DNA of 50,190 bases from Methanopyri archaeon (GTDB lineage: Archaea; JAADCQ01; Methanopyri; Methanopyrales; Methanopyraceae): positions 1 through 50,190 of the forward strand of contig JAADCQ010000014.1 in NCBI GenBank assembly GCA_013154335.1, given 5' to 3'. Numbering within the stretch: the first letter of the stretch is position 1; each line of letters starts with the position of its first letter. Positions 15,818-23,127 of the stretch are shown here, piece after piece. The position numbers and the translations under genes were made by a program. The notes beneath the pieces are model-generated. The model ran no database searches. It was not told the origin of the DNA and was given only the letters and a program-made list of their open reading frames with translations.

Positions 15818-16644
15818 GCGGGCTGGAACCGGCCGTGGAGATAAACTGCGTCACGCACGAGTACCCGGGCGGTGTCTGCGCGGTCTGTGGGTTGTCGTTG
15901 AGGATCGAAAGGGGCGAGACCGTGGTCATCTTGGGTCCCAACGGCAGCGGTAAGACGACCCTGTTGCACCACATCTTGGGGTTGCTGAAGCCGAAGGAGG
16001 GCGTGATCAGGGTACTCGGGTACGAGATGCCGGAGGAGGCGGAGAAGGCCAGGGAGGCCATGGGGGTCGTGCTGCAGGACGTCGACGATCAACTGATCAT
16101 GCCGACGGTCCTCGAAGACGTGGCGTTCGGTCTCGTGGCTAGGGGGGTCCCGAGGAAGGAGGCGGAGCGGAGGGCCAGGGAGGTTTTGCGGGAACTGGGG
16201 TTGGAGGATCTCGAGGATAGGCCGCCGCAGTTCCTCAGCGGTGGTCAGAAGAGGATGGTGGCGTTGGCGGGCGCCGTGGTCATCGATCCGGAGTTGTTGA
16301 TCCTGGACGAGCCGACGACGGGGTTGGACCACCTGGCCGCGGAGAGGTTCGTCGAGGTGCTCTCGGGGTTGAAGGAGGATAGGCCCAACCTCACGGTGAT
16401 CTTGACGACGTTCGACGTGGATGTAGCGGCCACCCTAGCGGATAGGGTCGTGTTGATAAGGGATGGAACCGTGTCGGTGGAGGGTCCTCCGGACGAGATC
16501 CTCACCGACCCCGGTTTACTCAGGGAGCACGGGATAAAGCCCCCGAAGCACGTCGAGTTGCTCCACGAACTCGGTATCGACAGTCCCCCGTTGGACGTCG
16601 AAGAAGCCGTCGAGATGTTGAGGTCGATGGGGTTGCACGGATGA
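15814..16644 (+). CDS. cbiO: ECF transporter ATPase CbiO, with Phe in place of the switch His
   Basis: 276 aa from GTG, overlapping cbiQ. Walker A GPNGSGKTT (41-49), Q-loop VVLQDVDDQ, signature LSGGQK (about 144), Walker B LLILDEPT and D-loop TTGLD are all intact. The H-loop, normally THD, reads TTFDVD with Phe at residue 200 (TTC at 16411). The C-terminal extension (about 225-276) is usual for CbiO. Powers metal uptake by CbiMQ. Loss of the switch His would normally slow hydrolysis. Confidence 0.9.
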   Translation: MSGLEPAVEINCVTHEYPGGVCAVCGLSLRIERGETVVILGPNGSGKTTLLHHILGLLKPKEGVIRVLGYEMPEEAEKAREAMGVVLQDVDDQLIMPTVLEDVAFGLVARGVPRKEAERRAREVLRELGLEDLEDRPPQFLSGGQKRMVALAGAVVIDPELLILDEPTTGLDHLAAERFVEVLSGLKEDRPNLTVILTTFDVDVAATLADRVVLIRDGTVSVEGPPDEILTDPGLLREHGIKPPKHVELLHELGIDSPPLDVEEAVEMLRSMGLHG

Positions 16645-17240
16645 GTTTCCTCCTGGGGCTCGCCCTGGGTGTGGCGGGCGGTTTGGCCCCGGGTCCTTTA
16701 CAGGCGATGATAGTGGCGGAGACCTTGAGGAAGGGGTTGCGTCACGGTCTGGCGGTGGCAGTGGTTCCCCCGATCACCGACGGGCCGTTGGTGGTGGCCG
16801 CGGCCCTGGTAGCCCTCGAGTTGCCCGGCTACGTGTTGAGGGTAGTGGGACTCGTCGGTTCCGCGGTGCTGGCGTACATGGGGATCGGTATCCTCAAGGG
16901 CGATGGCGTCGAGGAGATCGATAGGGAGGAGGGCGCCGCCAAGACGACCCTCGGGAAGGCCGTGTTGGTCAACCTGGTCAACCCGCATCCCTATCTGTTC
17001 TGGCTGACTGTCGGTCCGGCGGTCATGGCGGAAGCGAGGTCCTTCCTGGGAAAGGTGACGTTCCCGATCGGTTTCTTCGCGGGTATAGTGGGCACGCAGG
17101 CGGGGATAGCGTGGGCGGTTCACAGGGCGGCGTCCATGGCGCCGGCGGAGAAAATAGCGGCGGCGAGGCGTTACTGCGGGTTGCTGTTGTTGGGGGCGGC
17201 GGGGTACCTGGCGTTCGATTCCCTCACCCGCCTCCCTTGA
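16641..17240 (+). CDS. LysE-family transporter
   Basis: 199 aa; ATG overlaps the cbiO stop. Six predicted helices and the LysE/RhtB landmarks: GVAGGLAPGPLQAMIV near the N-terminus, and VNLVNPHPYLFWLTVGP (about residues 112-128). The family exports amino acids or small cations such as cadmium. Its place as the fourth gene of a metal-import operon suggests export of surplus metal or a metal ligand (inference). The 3' end overlaps the convergent RND gene by 17 bases. Confidence 0.82.
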   Translation: MSFLLGLALGVAGGLAPGPLQAMIVAETLRKGLRHGLAVAVVPPITDGPLVVAAALVALELPGYVLRVVGLVGSAVLAYMGIGILKGDGVEEIDREEGAAKTTLGKAVLVNLVNPHPYLFWLTVGPAVMAEARSFLGKVTFPIGFFAGIVGTQAGIAWAVHRAASMAPAEKIAAARRYCGLLLLGAAGYLAFDSLTRLP

Positions 17241-19398
17241 CCCGCTTGACGATCCCCTTGAGGATGCCCACGTACAGGGCCGGGAAGCCCGTGAGGACCA
17301 CGGATAGCACCGACAGGACTCCTATCCCCTGGTAGAGCCCCATGTTCTTGATGATGCCGACGTGAGCGAGTAGAAGTCCCAGGAAACCCGCCGCGGACGT
17401 GAGCCCGCTGAACAGGACGCCCGGGCCCGTTCTCTCCATGGTCGTGATCCACGATTCGACGATGCCCTTCTCCTTCCGCCTGCGTTCCTCCACGTACCTC
17501 GAGGCCAGGAACACGCAGTAGTCCATCCCGATACCCAAGAGAACGCACGTCATCGTCTGCATGGTGATGAACGAGGGTACCACCTTGAAGACGCCACCGA
17601 TCAGTCCCAGTGCCCACGTTATACCGGCGCCGATGGCCGTGAGCCCGAAGACCGCGGGCACCGGGTTCTTGAACGCCACCGTAGGTACTGTCAGCACGCC
17701 GGCGGCCGACACGGCCGTCGATCTCCTCATGTCCTTCATCATGGTCCGGTGCATCTCGGAGTACGCTATGGGTGTGCCCGTCGCGCCCACCTTGACGCCC
17801 GCGGGCGGCCTGTGGTGCCTGAGCACTTTCAGGATCTTATCGCCCTCGATCCTCGGATCCCCGGGTTTGAGTTGAACCCGGATGGCGGCGACGTGGTGGT
17901 CTTTCGACACGAACCCTTTCTCCATCGACTTAACGATGGGCTCGAGTCTCTCCCTGATGGGGTAGGGCAGCTCGGACACCGTTTTCTCCATCCTGATGAC
18001 GTCCGGGGCCCCGAACACGTGGGCCGCCACGCCGGAGTTCTTCAGGGCTTTCTCTAGGTTCTCCTCGTACCTGAGCGTTTCGGTGCTGGTCACGTCCTTG
18101 GACTCCACGACCACCGTGACGAATTGATCGCCCGTCTTCATGTGCTTCTTGAGGATGTCCTTGGCCTTGAGCGAGGGTAGCGAGTGGCCCAGGAACTTCT
18201 CGATGTTGACCTCGGGCTTGACTCCGGCGGCCGCGTATCCTAGGAAGCCCGTGAGAACGACCAGGGCCAGGATGAAGGGTAGGGGCTTCTTGGCCGGGAT
18301 CGCCAGGAACGACCACTTCTCGTGACTCTTGGCGGCGGTCGGGTGTCTTCTAGTCGGGGTGACGGCCAGCAGGCTCGGTAGTACGAAGATGGTGAGGGTC
18401 ATCGCGGCGAGGATACCGGCCACTATCGTCGCGCCTATCTGGGCTATCATGCCGAACTTCGACGTGCACAGGGCGGCGAAGCCCGCGGTGGCCGTGAACC
18501 CGGTTATGGCGACGGCCTTGCCGGCCCTCGAGAACGCCCGCTTGATGGCTTCCCCCTTGGAGCGACCCTCGACGTCGTATTCCTCCTTGAACCTCGTGAG
18601 GCAGAAGATGACGTAGTCGATACCCACTCCCAGTACCAGGACCACCGTCAGCAGTACGGCTCCGTAGAACGGGGTGACGCCGAGCCAGTACATGCCGCCG
18701 AGAACCCACGCGACGGCGGACAGGATGACGGTGAGCCCCAGTACCGGCGCCCACCATCTCCTGAAGTCGATGGCCAGTATCACGGCGACCGCCGCGGCCA
18801 CGACGGCCGTTATCAGCGGGAGGTCTCCTAGGAACGCCCTGTAAAAGTCGTAGTTCACGGCGGGGGGTCCGGTGACGTCGGCGAACTTGACGTCGTGCGG
18901 CTCGTTCCGGTGCAGGACCTTCCTGACCTCGGGGACCACCTTCTTGTAATCGGCGTTGCCCTTCAGCTGGACGGTTATCAGGGCCACCTTGTGGTCGGGG
19001 CTGACGAACATCGACTCCATCGACTTCTTCGCCTCGAGGATCTCCCTTATCCCGGGCTGGAGTAGCAGGAGTTGGGGCGGCACCTGGGGACCTTGTTTCA
19101 GTACGTCGGGCGCTCCTCTGACGGATTTGACGTAGGGCTTCTTCTTGAGGTCCTTCTCGACCTTGTTCATGTAGTTGAGGACGTCCTTCTTCGTCACGTC
19201 GTTCGCTTCGACCACGACTATCAACGTCTTGGTGGATCCTCCGAGCTCCTTCTCCACGACCTTCTTCCACTTGACCGACTCGAAGTCGGACGGGAGGTAT
19301 TTCGTCTGGTCGACTTCGACCTTGAGGTGAAAAGCCCCGTACGCCATGAGGGCCGTGAGCACGAAGAAGACCACGAGGGTTCCCGTCTTGAACCTCAA
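17224..19398 (-). CDS. RND-superfamily exporter (MmpL/HpnN-like)
   Basis: 724 aa from TTG. Duplicated architecture: one N-terminal helix, a large external domain (about 35-200), five or six helices, then the same again. Both halves carry the family motif GIDYVIFCLTRFKEE (about 255) and GMDYCVFLASRYVEER (about 635), with the Asp used for proton coupling. Archaeal members are thought to move lipids or hydrophobic compounds. A perfect GC hairpin lies 4 bases before the start. Confidence 0.88.
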   Translation of the reverse strand: MRFKTGTLVVFFVLTALMAYGAFHLKVEVDQTKYLPSDFESVKWKKVVEKELGGSTKTLIVVVEANDVTKKDVLNYMNKVEKDLKKKPYVKSVRGAPDVLKQGPQVPPQLLLLQPGIREILEAKKSMESMFVSPDHKVALITVQLKGNADYKKVVPEVRKVLHRNEPHDVKFADVTGPPAVNYDFYRAFLGDLPLITAVVAAAVAVILAIDFRRWWAPVLGLTVILSAVAWVLGGMYWLGVTPFYGAVLLTVVLVLGVGIDYVIFCLTRFKEEYDVEGRSKGEAIKRAFSRAGKAVAITGFTATAGFAALCTSKFGMIAQIGATIVAGILAAMTLTIFVLPSLLAVTPTRRHPTAAKSHEKWSFLAIPAKKPLPFILALVVLTGFLGYAAAGVKPEVNIEKFLGHSLPSLKAKDILKKHMKTGDQFVTVVVESKDVTSTETLRYEENLEKALKNSGVAAHVFGAPDVIRMEKTVSELPYPIRERLEPIVKSMEKGFVSKDHHVAAIRVQLKPGDPRIEGDKILKVLRHHRPPAGVKVGATGTPIAYSEMHRTMMKDMRRSTAVSAAGVLTVPTVAFKNPVPAVFGLTAIGAGITWALGLIGGVFKVVPSFITMQTMTCVLLGIGMDYCVFLASRYVEERRRKEKGIVESWITTMERTGPGVLFSGLTSAAGFLGLLLAHVGIIKNMGLYQGIGVLSVLSVVLTGFPALYVGILKGIVKRVKGGG

Positions 19399-19402
19399 CC
19401 TC

Positions 19403-19431
19403 GGGCGCCCCGCGCGGGCTACGGGGCGCCC
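19403..19431 (-). promoter_or_regulatory. Perfect 10-bp GC hairpin in the leader of the RND gene
   Basis: Arms GGGCGCCCCG (19403-19412) and CGGGGCGCCC (19422-19431) around a 9-base loop. On the minus strand the 3' arm ends 4 bases before the TTG start at 19398, so folding should limit ribosome access. It also lies in the only gap before the divergent creatininase gene, so a protein operator is possible. Confidence 0.55.
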
Positions 19432-19490
19432 TTATTCGTCCCCTTCACCCGACGTGTACCGCTCAACCCGGCGTACACGGGGGTCTCAGT

Positions 19491-20168
19491 GTGAAGGCTT
19501 GGGAACTACCGTACCCCGAGGTCGACGTCGAGGGTGACGTCGTGCTCGTTCCGGTGGGAAGCACGGAGCAGCACGGGCCCCACCTCCCTCTGGGTACCGA
19601 CCACATGATAGCGACCGAGATAGCCCTGCGGGTCTCGGAGGAGACGGGTGCCCCGCTGTACCCGGCGGTTCCGTACGGGGTCTCCAAACACCACATGGGA
19701 TTCCCCGCCACCGTGAGCCTGAGGACGGAGACCATGATCGAACTGCTGAGGGATATCCACAGATCGTTGCTGTATCACGGAGCCCTCTGCACGTTCGTGG
19801 TGAACGGTCACGGCGGGAACGAACCCGCCCTCGGTGCTGTGACCGAGGAAGAGGAGAGGTTCCACTGGGTCAGCTGGTGGAAGTTGGCTCCTACCGACGT
19901 GTTGGAAACGGACTGGGGAGGCCACGCGGACGAGCTGGAAACGTCCGTCGCGATGTACCTGTTCCCGGAACTCGTCAAGGAGGGAGAAGTCGTGAGGGAC
20001 GGGAGGCCGACCGAGGTGTGGGAGTACCCCGATTTCCACGAGATATCCGAGACAGGGGTCAAGGGCGACGCTACCGTGGCCAGCCCGGAGAAAGGGAAGA
20101 AGATCGTCGAGAGCGTGGTGGAGAAGATCTCTGGGATCGTGGAAGAGCTTCGGGAGCGCTACGGTTGA
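19491..20168 (+). CDS. Creatininase-family amidohydrolase
   Basis: 225 aa from GTG after GGGGGTC. Metal ligands of the family are visible: VGSTEQHGPHLPLGTD (about residues 22-37; Glu, His, Asp), FVVNGHGGNE (about 104) and the Glu of GGHADELETS (about 143). Relatives include creatininase, ArfB formylase of F420/riboflavin synthesis and MftE peptidase. The longer C-terminal part favours general creatininase type over ArfB. The substrate cannot be named. Ends 10 bases inside the convergent secreted-protein gene. Confidence 0.85.
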   Translation: MKAWELPYPEVDVEGDVVLVPVGSTEQHGPHLPLGTDHMIATEIALRVSEETGAPLYPAVPYGVSKHHMGFPATVSLRTETMIELLRDIHRSLLYHGALCTFVVNGHGGNEPALGAVTEEEERFHWVSWWKLAPTDVLETDWGGHADELETSVAMYLFPELVKEGEVVRDGRPTEVWEYPDFHEISETGVKGDATVASPEKGKKIVESVVEKISGIVEELRERYG

Positions 20169-20974
20169 CGCCTCGCCATCGCGGCCGCCCCTAGCAGGGC
20201 CATCCCCGCCAGCACGACCCCGAGGCTCACCGGGACGCCGTACCCACCGTGTCCCCCCTGTGGTGCCGGCTTCGCACTCCCCACCGTCGTCTTCGCCCCC
20301 TGGATCCCGACGGCGTTGAGGACGAGCTTGGCGGCCGTCGGATCGACGTTACCCTGTGGGTCGTGACAGTGGGGTCCTATGGCGACGGCGGTCCCGTTGC
20401 CGACCTTCTGCACGAGCACGGCGTCGCCCTGACCGATCTTGCCTCCGGCGTACACGGCTACGGTTTCCGCGCCCTTGGATTTCATAACGGGACCGTTGAG
20501 GTACCACATGGTGAACGTGCGCGGTAATCCCTTGGTGATCGGTGAGTTCTCATCGACCACTTTGACGGTCACCTTCCCTATCCCTTTGCCCAGCTCCACT
20601 ACCTCCCCCTTCACGATCCCCGACTTCACGAGGACCACGGCGCCGGCGCAGATACCCACCACCCGACCTCCCGCTTCGAGGTACCTCTTGAGGGCGTCGA
20701 TGAAGTGGATCCTGGCCAGCATCCTGTCGGCGTACGATCCGCCCGGCATGATGAAGGCATCGAACGCCGGCTTACCACCCTTCATCAGGGCGCCGTTGCT
20801 GACGTCCTTGCCTTTCACCTCCACCACCTGTACGCCGTTACGCTTGAGAAGGTCCTCGATGACTTTGACGCACGTGGGTTCGGCGTCCCTCGGTGCGAAG
20901 ACGGCCACTTTGATCGCGGCTATGGGCTCCAGGAGCACGGCGAGCGCCGTGAGGAGTGCCATCCACCTCTTCAA
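20159..20974 (-). CDS. Secreted class I glutamine-amidotransferase-like (BPL_N-type) protein with C-terminal anchor
   Basis: 271 aa from TTG. Residues 1-20 form a signal peptide ending IAAIK. The core is a Rossmann-like GATase/DJ-1 fold: IKVAVFAPRDAEPTC, FIMPGGSYADRM, and the nucleophile elbow GICAGAVVL with Cys near residue 108. A Gly/Pro linker leads to a C-terminal membrane helix (about 247-265) and basic tail RRQP, so the domain is probably displayed outside the cell. It resembles the biotin-protein-ligase N-terminal-domain group. Function unknown. Confidence 0.75.
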   Translation of the reverse strand: MKRWMALLTALAVLLEPIAAIKVAVFAPRDAEPTCVKVIEDLLKRNGVQVVEVKGKDVSNGALMKGGKPAFDAFIMPGGSYADRMLARIHFIDALKRYLEAGGRVVGICAGAVVLVKSGIVKGEVVELGKGIGKVTVKVVDENSPITKGLPRTFTMWYLNGPVMKSKGAETVAVYAGGKIGQGDAVLVQKVGNGTAVAIGPHCHDPQGNVDPTAAKLVLNAVGIQGAKTTVGSAKPAPQGGHGGYGVPVSLGVVLAGMALLGAAAMARRQP

Positions 20975-20976
20975 CG

Positions 20977-21004
20977 GGTCACCCCCGGCGTTTCGGGGGT
21001 GACC
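20977..21004 (-). promoter_or_regulatory. Perfect 10-bp hairpin enclosing the ribosome-binding site
   Basis: Arms GGTCACCCCC (20977-20986) and GGGGGTGACC (20995-21004) with an 8-base loop. On the minus strand the 3' arm contains GGGGGTGACC, which would be the Shine-Dalgarno site for the TTG start at 20974 two bases later. The hairpin could block translation of the secreted-protein gene, or end transcription of the TPP-enzyme gene upstream. Confidence 0.55.
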
Positions 21005-21014
21005 GGCTTTTACG

Positions 21015-21497
21015 TCATAGGAAACCGATCTTTTCGCACCTGAGTTCGATCACGGCGGGCGGGTCGACCTCTGATACGGCGTTCGGGAGATCGTCCGGGT
21101 CCTCCACGACCTCCGAGTCCAATCCCATGGAGGCGGCGACGTCGGCCGGGGAAACCTTGGAGGCCGGGTTGGGTTGCCCTCCGGTCATCCCCCACGAGGA
21201 GTCGGTGATCACGAGTATCACGAGGTTGTCGAACTTCTCCACGTTTTGAGCCACGGTCGCCAGGGTGTGAAGATGCATGAAGAACCCGCCGTCCCCGATC
21301 ACGCAGTAAACGGTTCCATCGGACTTGACGCAGTGGCCCAGCGCTATCGCCATCGCGCCTCCGAGGGCTCCGGTCCCGCCGTGGGTGTCGAGGCCGGCCC
21401 TGGCCACGGCGATCGTGTTGTCGCCTAGATCTACGACGATCTTGTCGTCGTCTTCGATCACGTCGTGAAGGCGGAGGAGGGCCTCATCGGCCCTCAT
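21015..21497 (-). CDS. TPP-dependent enzyme subunit, ComE-like (sulfopyruvate decarboxylase beta-like)
   Basis: 160 aa from ATG 21497, chosen because AGGAAT lies 7-8 bases upstream. The TPP-binding C-terminal domain of decarboxylases is clear: GALGGAMAIALGH, then GDGGFFMHLHTLATVAQ and, after about 28 residues, TDSSWGMTGGQPN. The usual Asn of the Mg/TPP motif is Ser here. Length and the TGGQ motif match ComE of coenzyme M synthesis, which needs ComD. No comD is adjacent; instead a swivelling-domain protein precedes it, so a different reaction is possible. Confidence 0.65.
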   Translation of the reverse strand: MRADEALLRLHDVIEDDDKIVVDLGDNTIAVARAGLDTHGGTGALGGAMAIALGHCVKSDGTVYCVIGDGGFFMHLHTLATVAQNVEKFDNLVILVITDSSWGMTGGQPNPASKVSPADVAASMGLDSEVVEDPDDLPNAVSEVDPPAVIELRCEKIGFL

Positions 21498-21501
21498 GGT
21501 T

Positions 21502-21972
21502 TCATTCCTCCAGTAGATAGACCACACCTTCGTCGAGGTTGACCCTGACCTTGGATCCTTCGGGAGGCATCAGGTGTTCGGATTCTTCTCCATGATGTGG
21601 AGCGCCAGGTGGTATCTCGGGTTCCACGAGGTATTCCTTAGCCTTCTCGTCGATGGGTTTGGCTTCGGCGATCACCGGGATTTCAGCGTCTTCATTGAGG
21701 GTTCTCACTTCACCCGTGCATACTATAGCGACGGCTCCCATCACGTCCGGGTACGTGTCGTATCCTCCTCCGAGGTCTTGAGTGAAGACGACGTGTCCTT
21801 CCTGTATTTCGGTGATACGATCGGGATGCGTTACGTGGATTACCTCTCCTTCTACCTCTCCCTCGCCTCGTACGGTCCTTCCCTTCAGTACGGGTACCGC
21901 CACGGGGCCGTTCCCTCGGGTGTCGGGGATCGTGGGGTTTATTTCCGACTCGATCGGGTGGATCCAGGGCAT
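21502..21972 (-). CDS. Swivelling (PEP-utiliser mobile domain-like) protein without the catalytic His
   Basis: 156 aa from ATG, ending 4 bases before the TPP-enzyme start. The middle matches the PEP-utilising-enzyme mobile domain in layout: VRGEGEVEGEVIHV, then EGHVVFTQDLGG, MGAVAIVCTGEV, and EIPVIAEAK; the end DEGVVYLLEE resembles the closing strand of that fold. The SHAAI segment with the phosphoryl-carrying His is absent. Acidic overall, no membrane span. Fold assignment is by eye, moderate certainty. Confidence 0.6.
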   Translation of the reverse strand: MPWIHPIESEINPTIPDTRGNGPVAVPVLKGRTVRGEGEVEGEVIHVTHPDRITEIQEGHVVFTQDLGGGYDTYPDVMGAVAIVCTGEVRTLNEDAEIPVIAEAKPIDEKAKEYLVEPEIPPGAPHHGEESEHLMPPEGSKVRVNLDEGVVYLLEE

Positions 21973-21998
21973 CCCTTTCCGAGGGGTGTTCCGATCGA

Positions 21999-22514
21999 AT
22001 GAGCGAGCGCTGCGAAATCTGCGGTAGGCCCATCGAGGGTGGAGGAAAGACCGTGGTGGTAGAGGGTTCCAAGCTCCGCGTGTGTGAGGAGTGCGCCAAG
22101 TTCGGTAAGGAGGTCACGACCCCGAGTCGTGAGAGGCCCTCGGGCGTCCGGCGGAGACCGGGGCGTGCTCCGAGGCGTGGTTCAGCGAGACCCGCCAGGA
22201 GGGGAGCGCCCTCGGGTTTCGATCCGTTCAAGGAGGAGTGGGAGCTCGTCCCCGACTACCCGGATAGGGTTAGGGAAGCCCGTGAGCGGTTGGGGATGTC
22301 CAGGGAGGATCTAGCCAGGGAGTTGGGTGAGAAGGTGTCCGTGGTCAGGAGGATAGAGACCGGGAGGATGGAGCCTGATCTTAGGTTGGCCAGGAAGCTC
22401 GAAAGGATCTTGGACGTGAAGCTACTCGAGAGGGTGGAAGCGGAGGATTTCGGTGGTGGATCGTCCTCGGGAGGTCTCACCCTCGGTGACGTTATCGAGG
22501 TGAGGAAAGGCTGA
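21999..22514 (+). CDS. Archaeal MBF1 (zinc ribbon plus HTH)
   Basis: 171 aa from ATG after GAGGGGTG. The zinc ribbon has CEICG (5-9) and CEEC (about 30-33). It is followed by a basic, Pro/Arg-rich linker (about 40-70) and a Cro/C1-type HTH: VREARERLGMSREDLARELG with VSVVRRIETGRMEPD. This is the order of archaeal multiprotein bridging factor 1, which in archaea is linked to ribosomes and transcription. 26 bases from the divergent swivelling-domain gene. Confidence 0.9.
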   Translation: MSERCEICGRPIEGGGKTVVVEGSKLRVCEECAKFGKEVTTPSRERPSGVRRRPGRAPRRGSARPARRGAPSGFDPFKEEWELVPDYPDRVREARERLGMSREDLARELGEKVSVVRRIETGRMEPDLRLARKLERILDVKLLERVEAEDFGGGSSSGGLTLGDVIEVRKG

Positions 22515-23127
22515 ACGGGACGTGGAGTACCACCAAGACTGCGGCCAGCGTCGCCACGGCCACCACGGCTAGGAAGATCTTGACGCGGTTCTTCTTCAGT
22601 TCCTTCCTCTTCCTAACGGTCTCCTCCAGGACTTCCACGCAGAACTTGATCACGTCCTCATCGTTCCTATGGGCCCTGGACGCGTATACCTTGAGCCTGT
22701 CTTCGTCCACCACCACGTAGAGCTTTGCCTTGATGCCTCTTTCGAACTCGCGGACGCTCTTGAAGTAGTCGTCGAGCCTCTTCATGACTTCTTCGGCCGT
22801 TTCGGAGTCCACGGGCACGTCCACGAGCATGTCGACGTTGGGGGGAGGGGTGTCCTCGTACATGATGGCCACGTCGCACTTGCCCGATGGTTTTTGAAAC
22901 TCTTCTGTTTCGAATTTTTCGGTTATCTCAAATTTGGATACATATTCTTCCCCGAACAGGACGTACTTTCCTAGCCGTCTACACAGTTCGTCTATCACCT
23001 TCTTGTTGGTTTCATCTATGTCTCCTATTATGATTATGACGTCGTTACGTGCCCTCTTGACCAGCCTGATCACTTCCGGTATCGTCCAGCCCTCCCTCAA
23101 CGCCACCAACGTCGCCTGCCGTTTCAC
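22492..23127 (-). CDS. Tail-anchored protein of unknown function, partner of the FtsA-like ATPase
   Basis: 211 aa from GTG with GGTGGAG upstream. The soluble N-terminal region has DVIIIIGDIDETNKKVIDEL (about 29-48), like a Rossmann or Toprim-like strand-helix, then beta-rich parts. A basic stretch KRKELKKNR precedes one C-terminal membrane helix (about 185-205), so it is probably anchored facing the cytoplasm. Its first 83 bases overlap the end of the FtsA-like gene. No family recognised. Confidence 0.75.
   Translation of the reverse strand: MKRQATLVALREGWTIPEVIRLVKRARNDVIIIIGDIDETNKKVIDELCRRLGKYVLFGEEYVSKFEITEKFETEEFQKPSGKCDVAIMYEDTPPPNVDMLVDVPVDSETAEEVMKRLDDYFKSVREFERGIKAKLYVVVDEDRLKVYASRAHRNDEDVIKFCVEVLEETVRKRKELKKNRVKIFLAVVAVATLAAVLVVLHVPFSLSSPR

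Noticed and set aside
15535-16332. 265-aa frame opposite cbiQ/cbiO
   Set aside because: Antisense of conserved transporter genes with no family features.
18350-19270. 306-aa Arg/Gly-rich frame within the RND gene
   Set aside because: Out-of-frame shadow of the 724-aa exporter.
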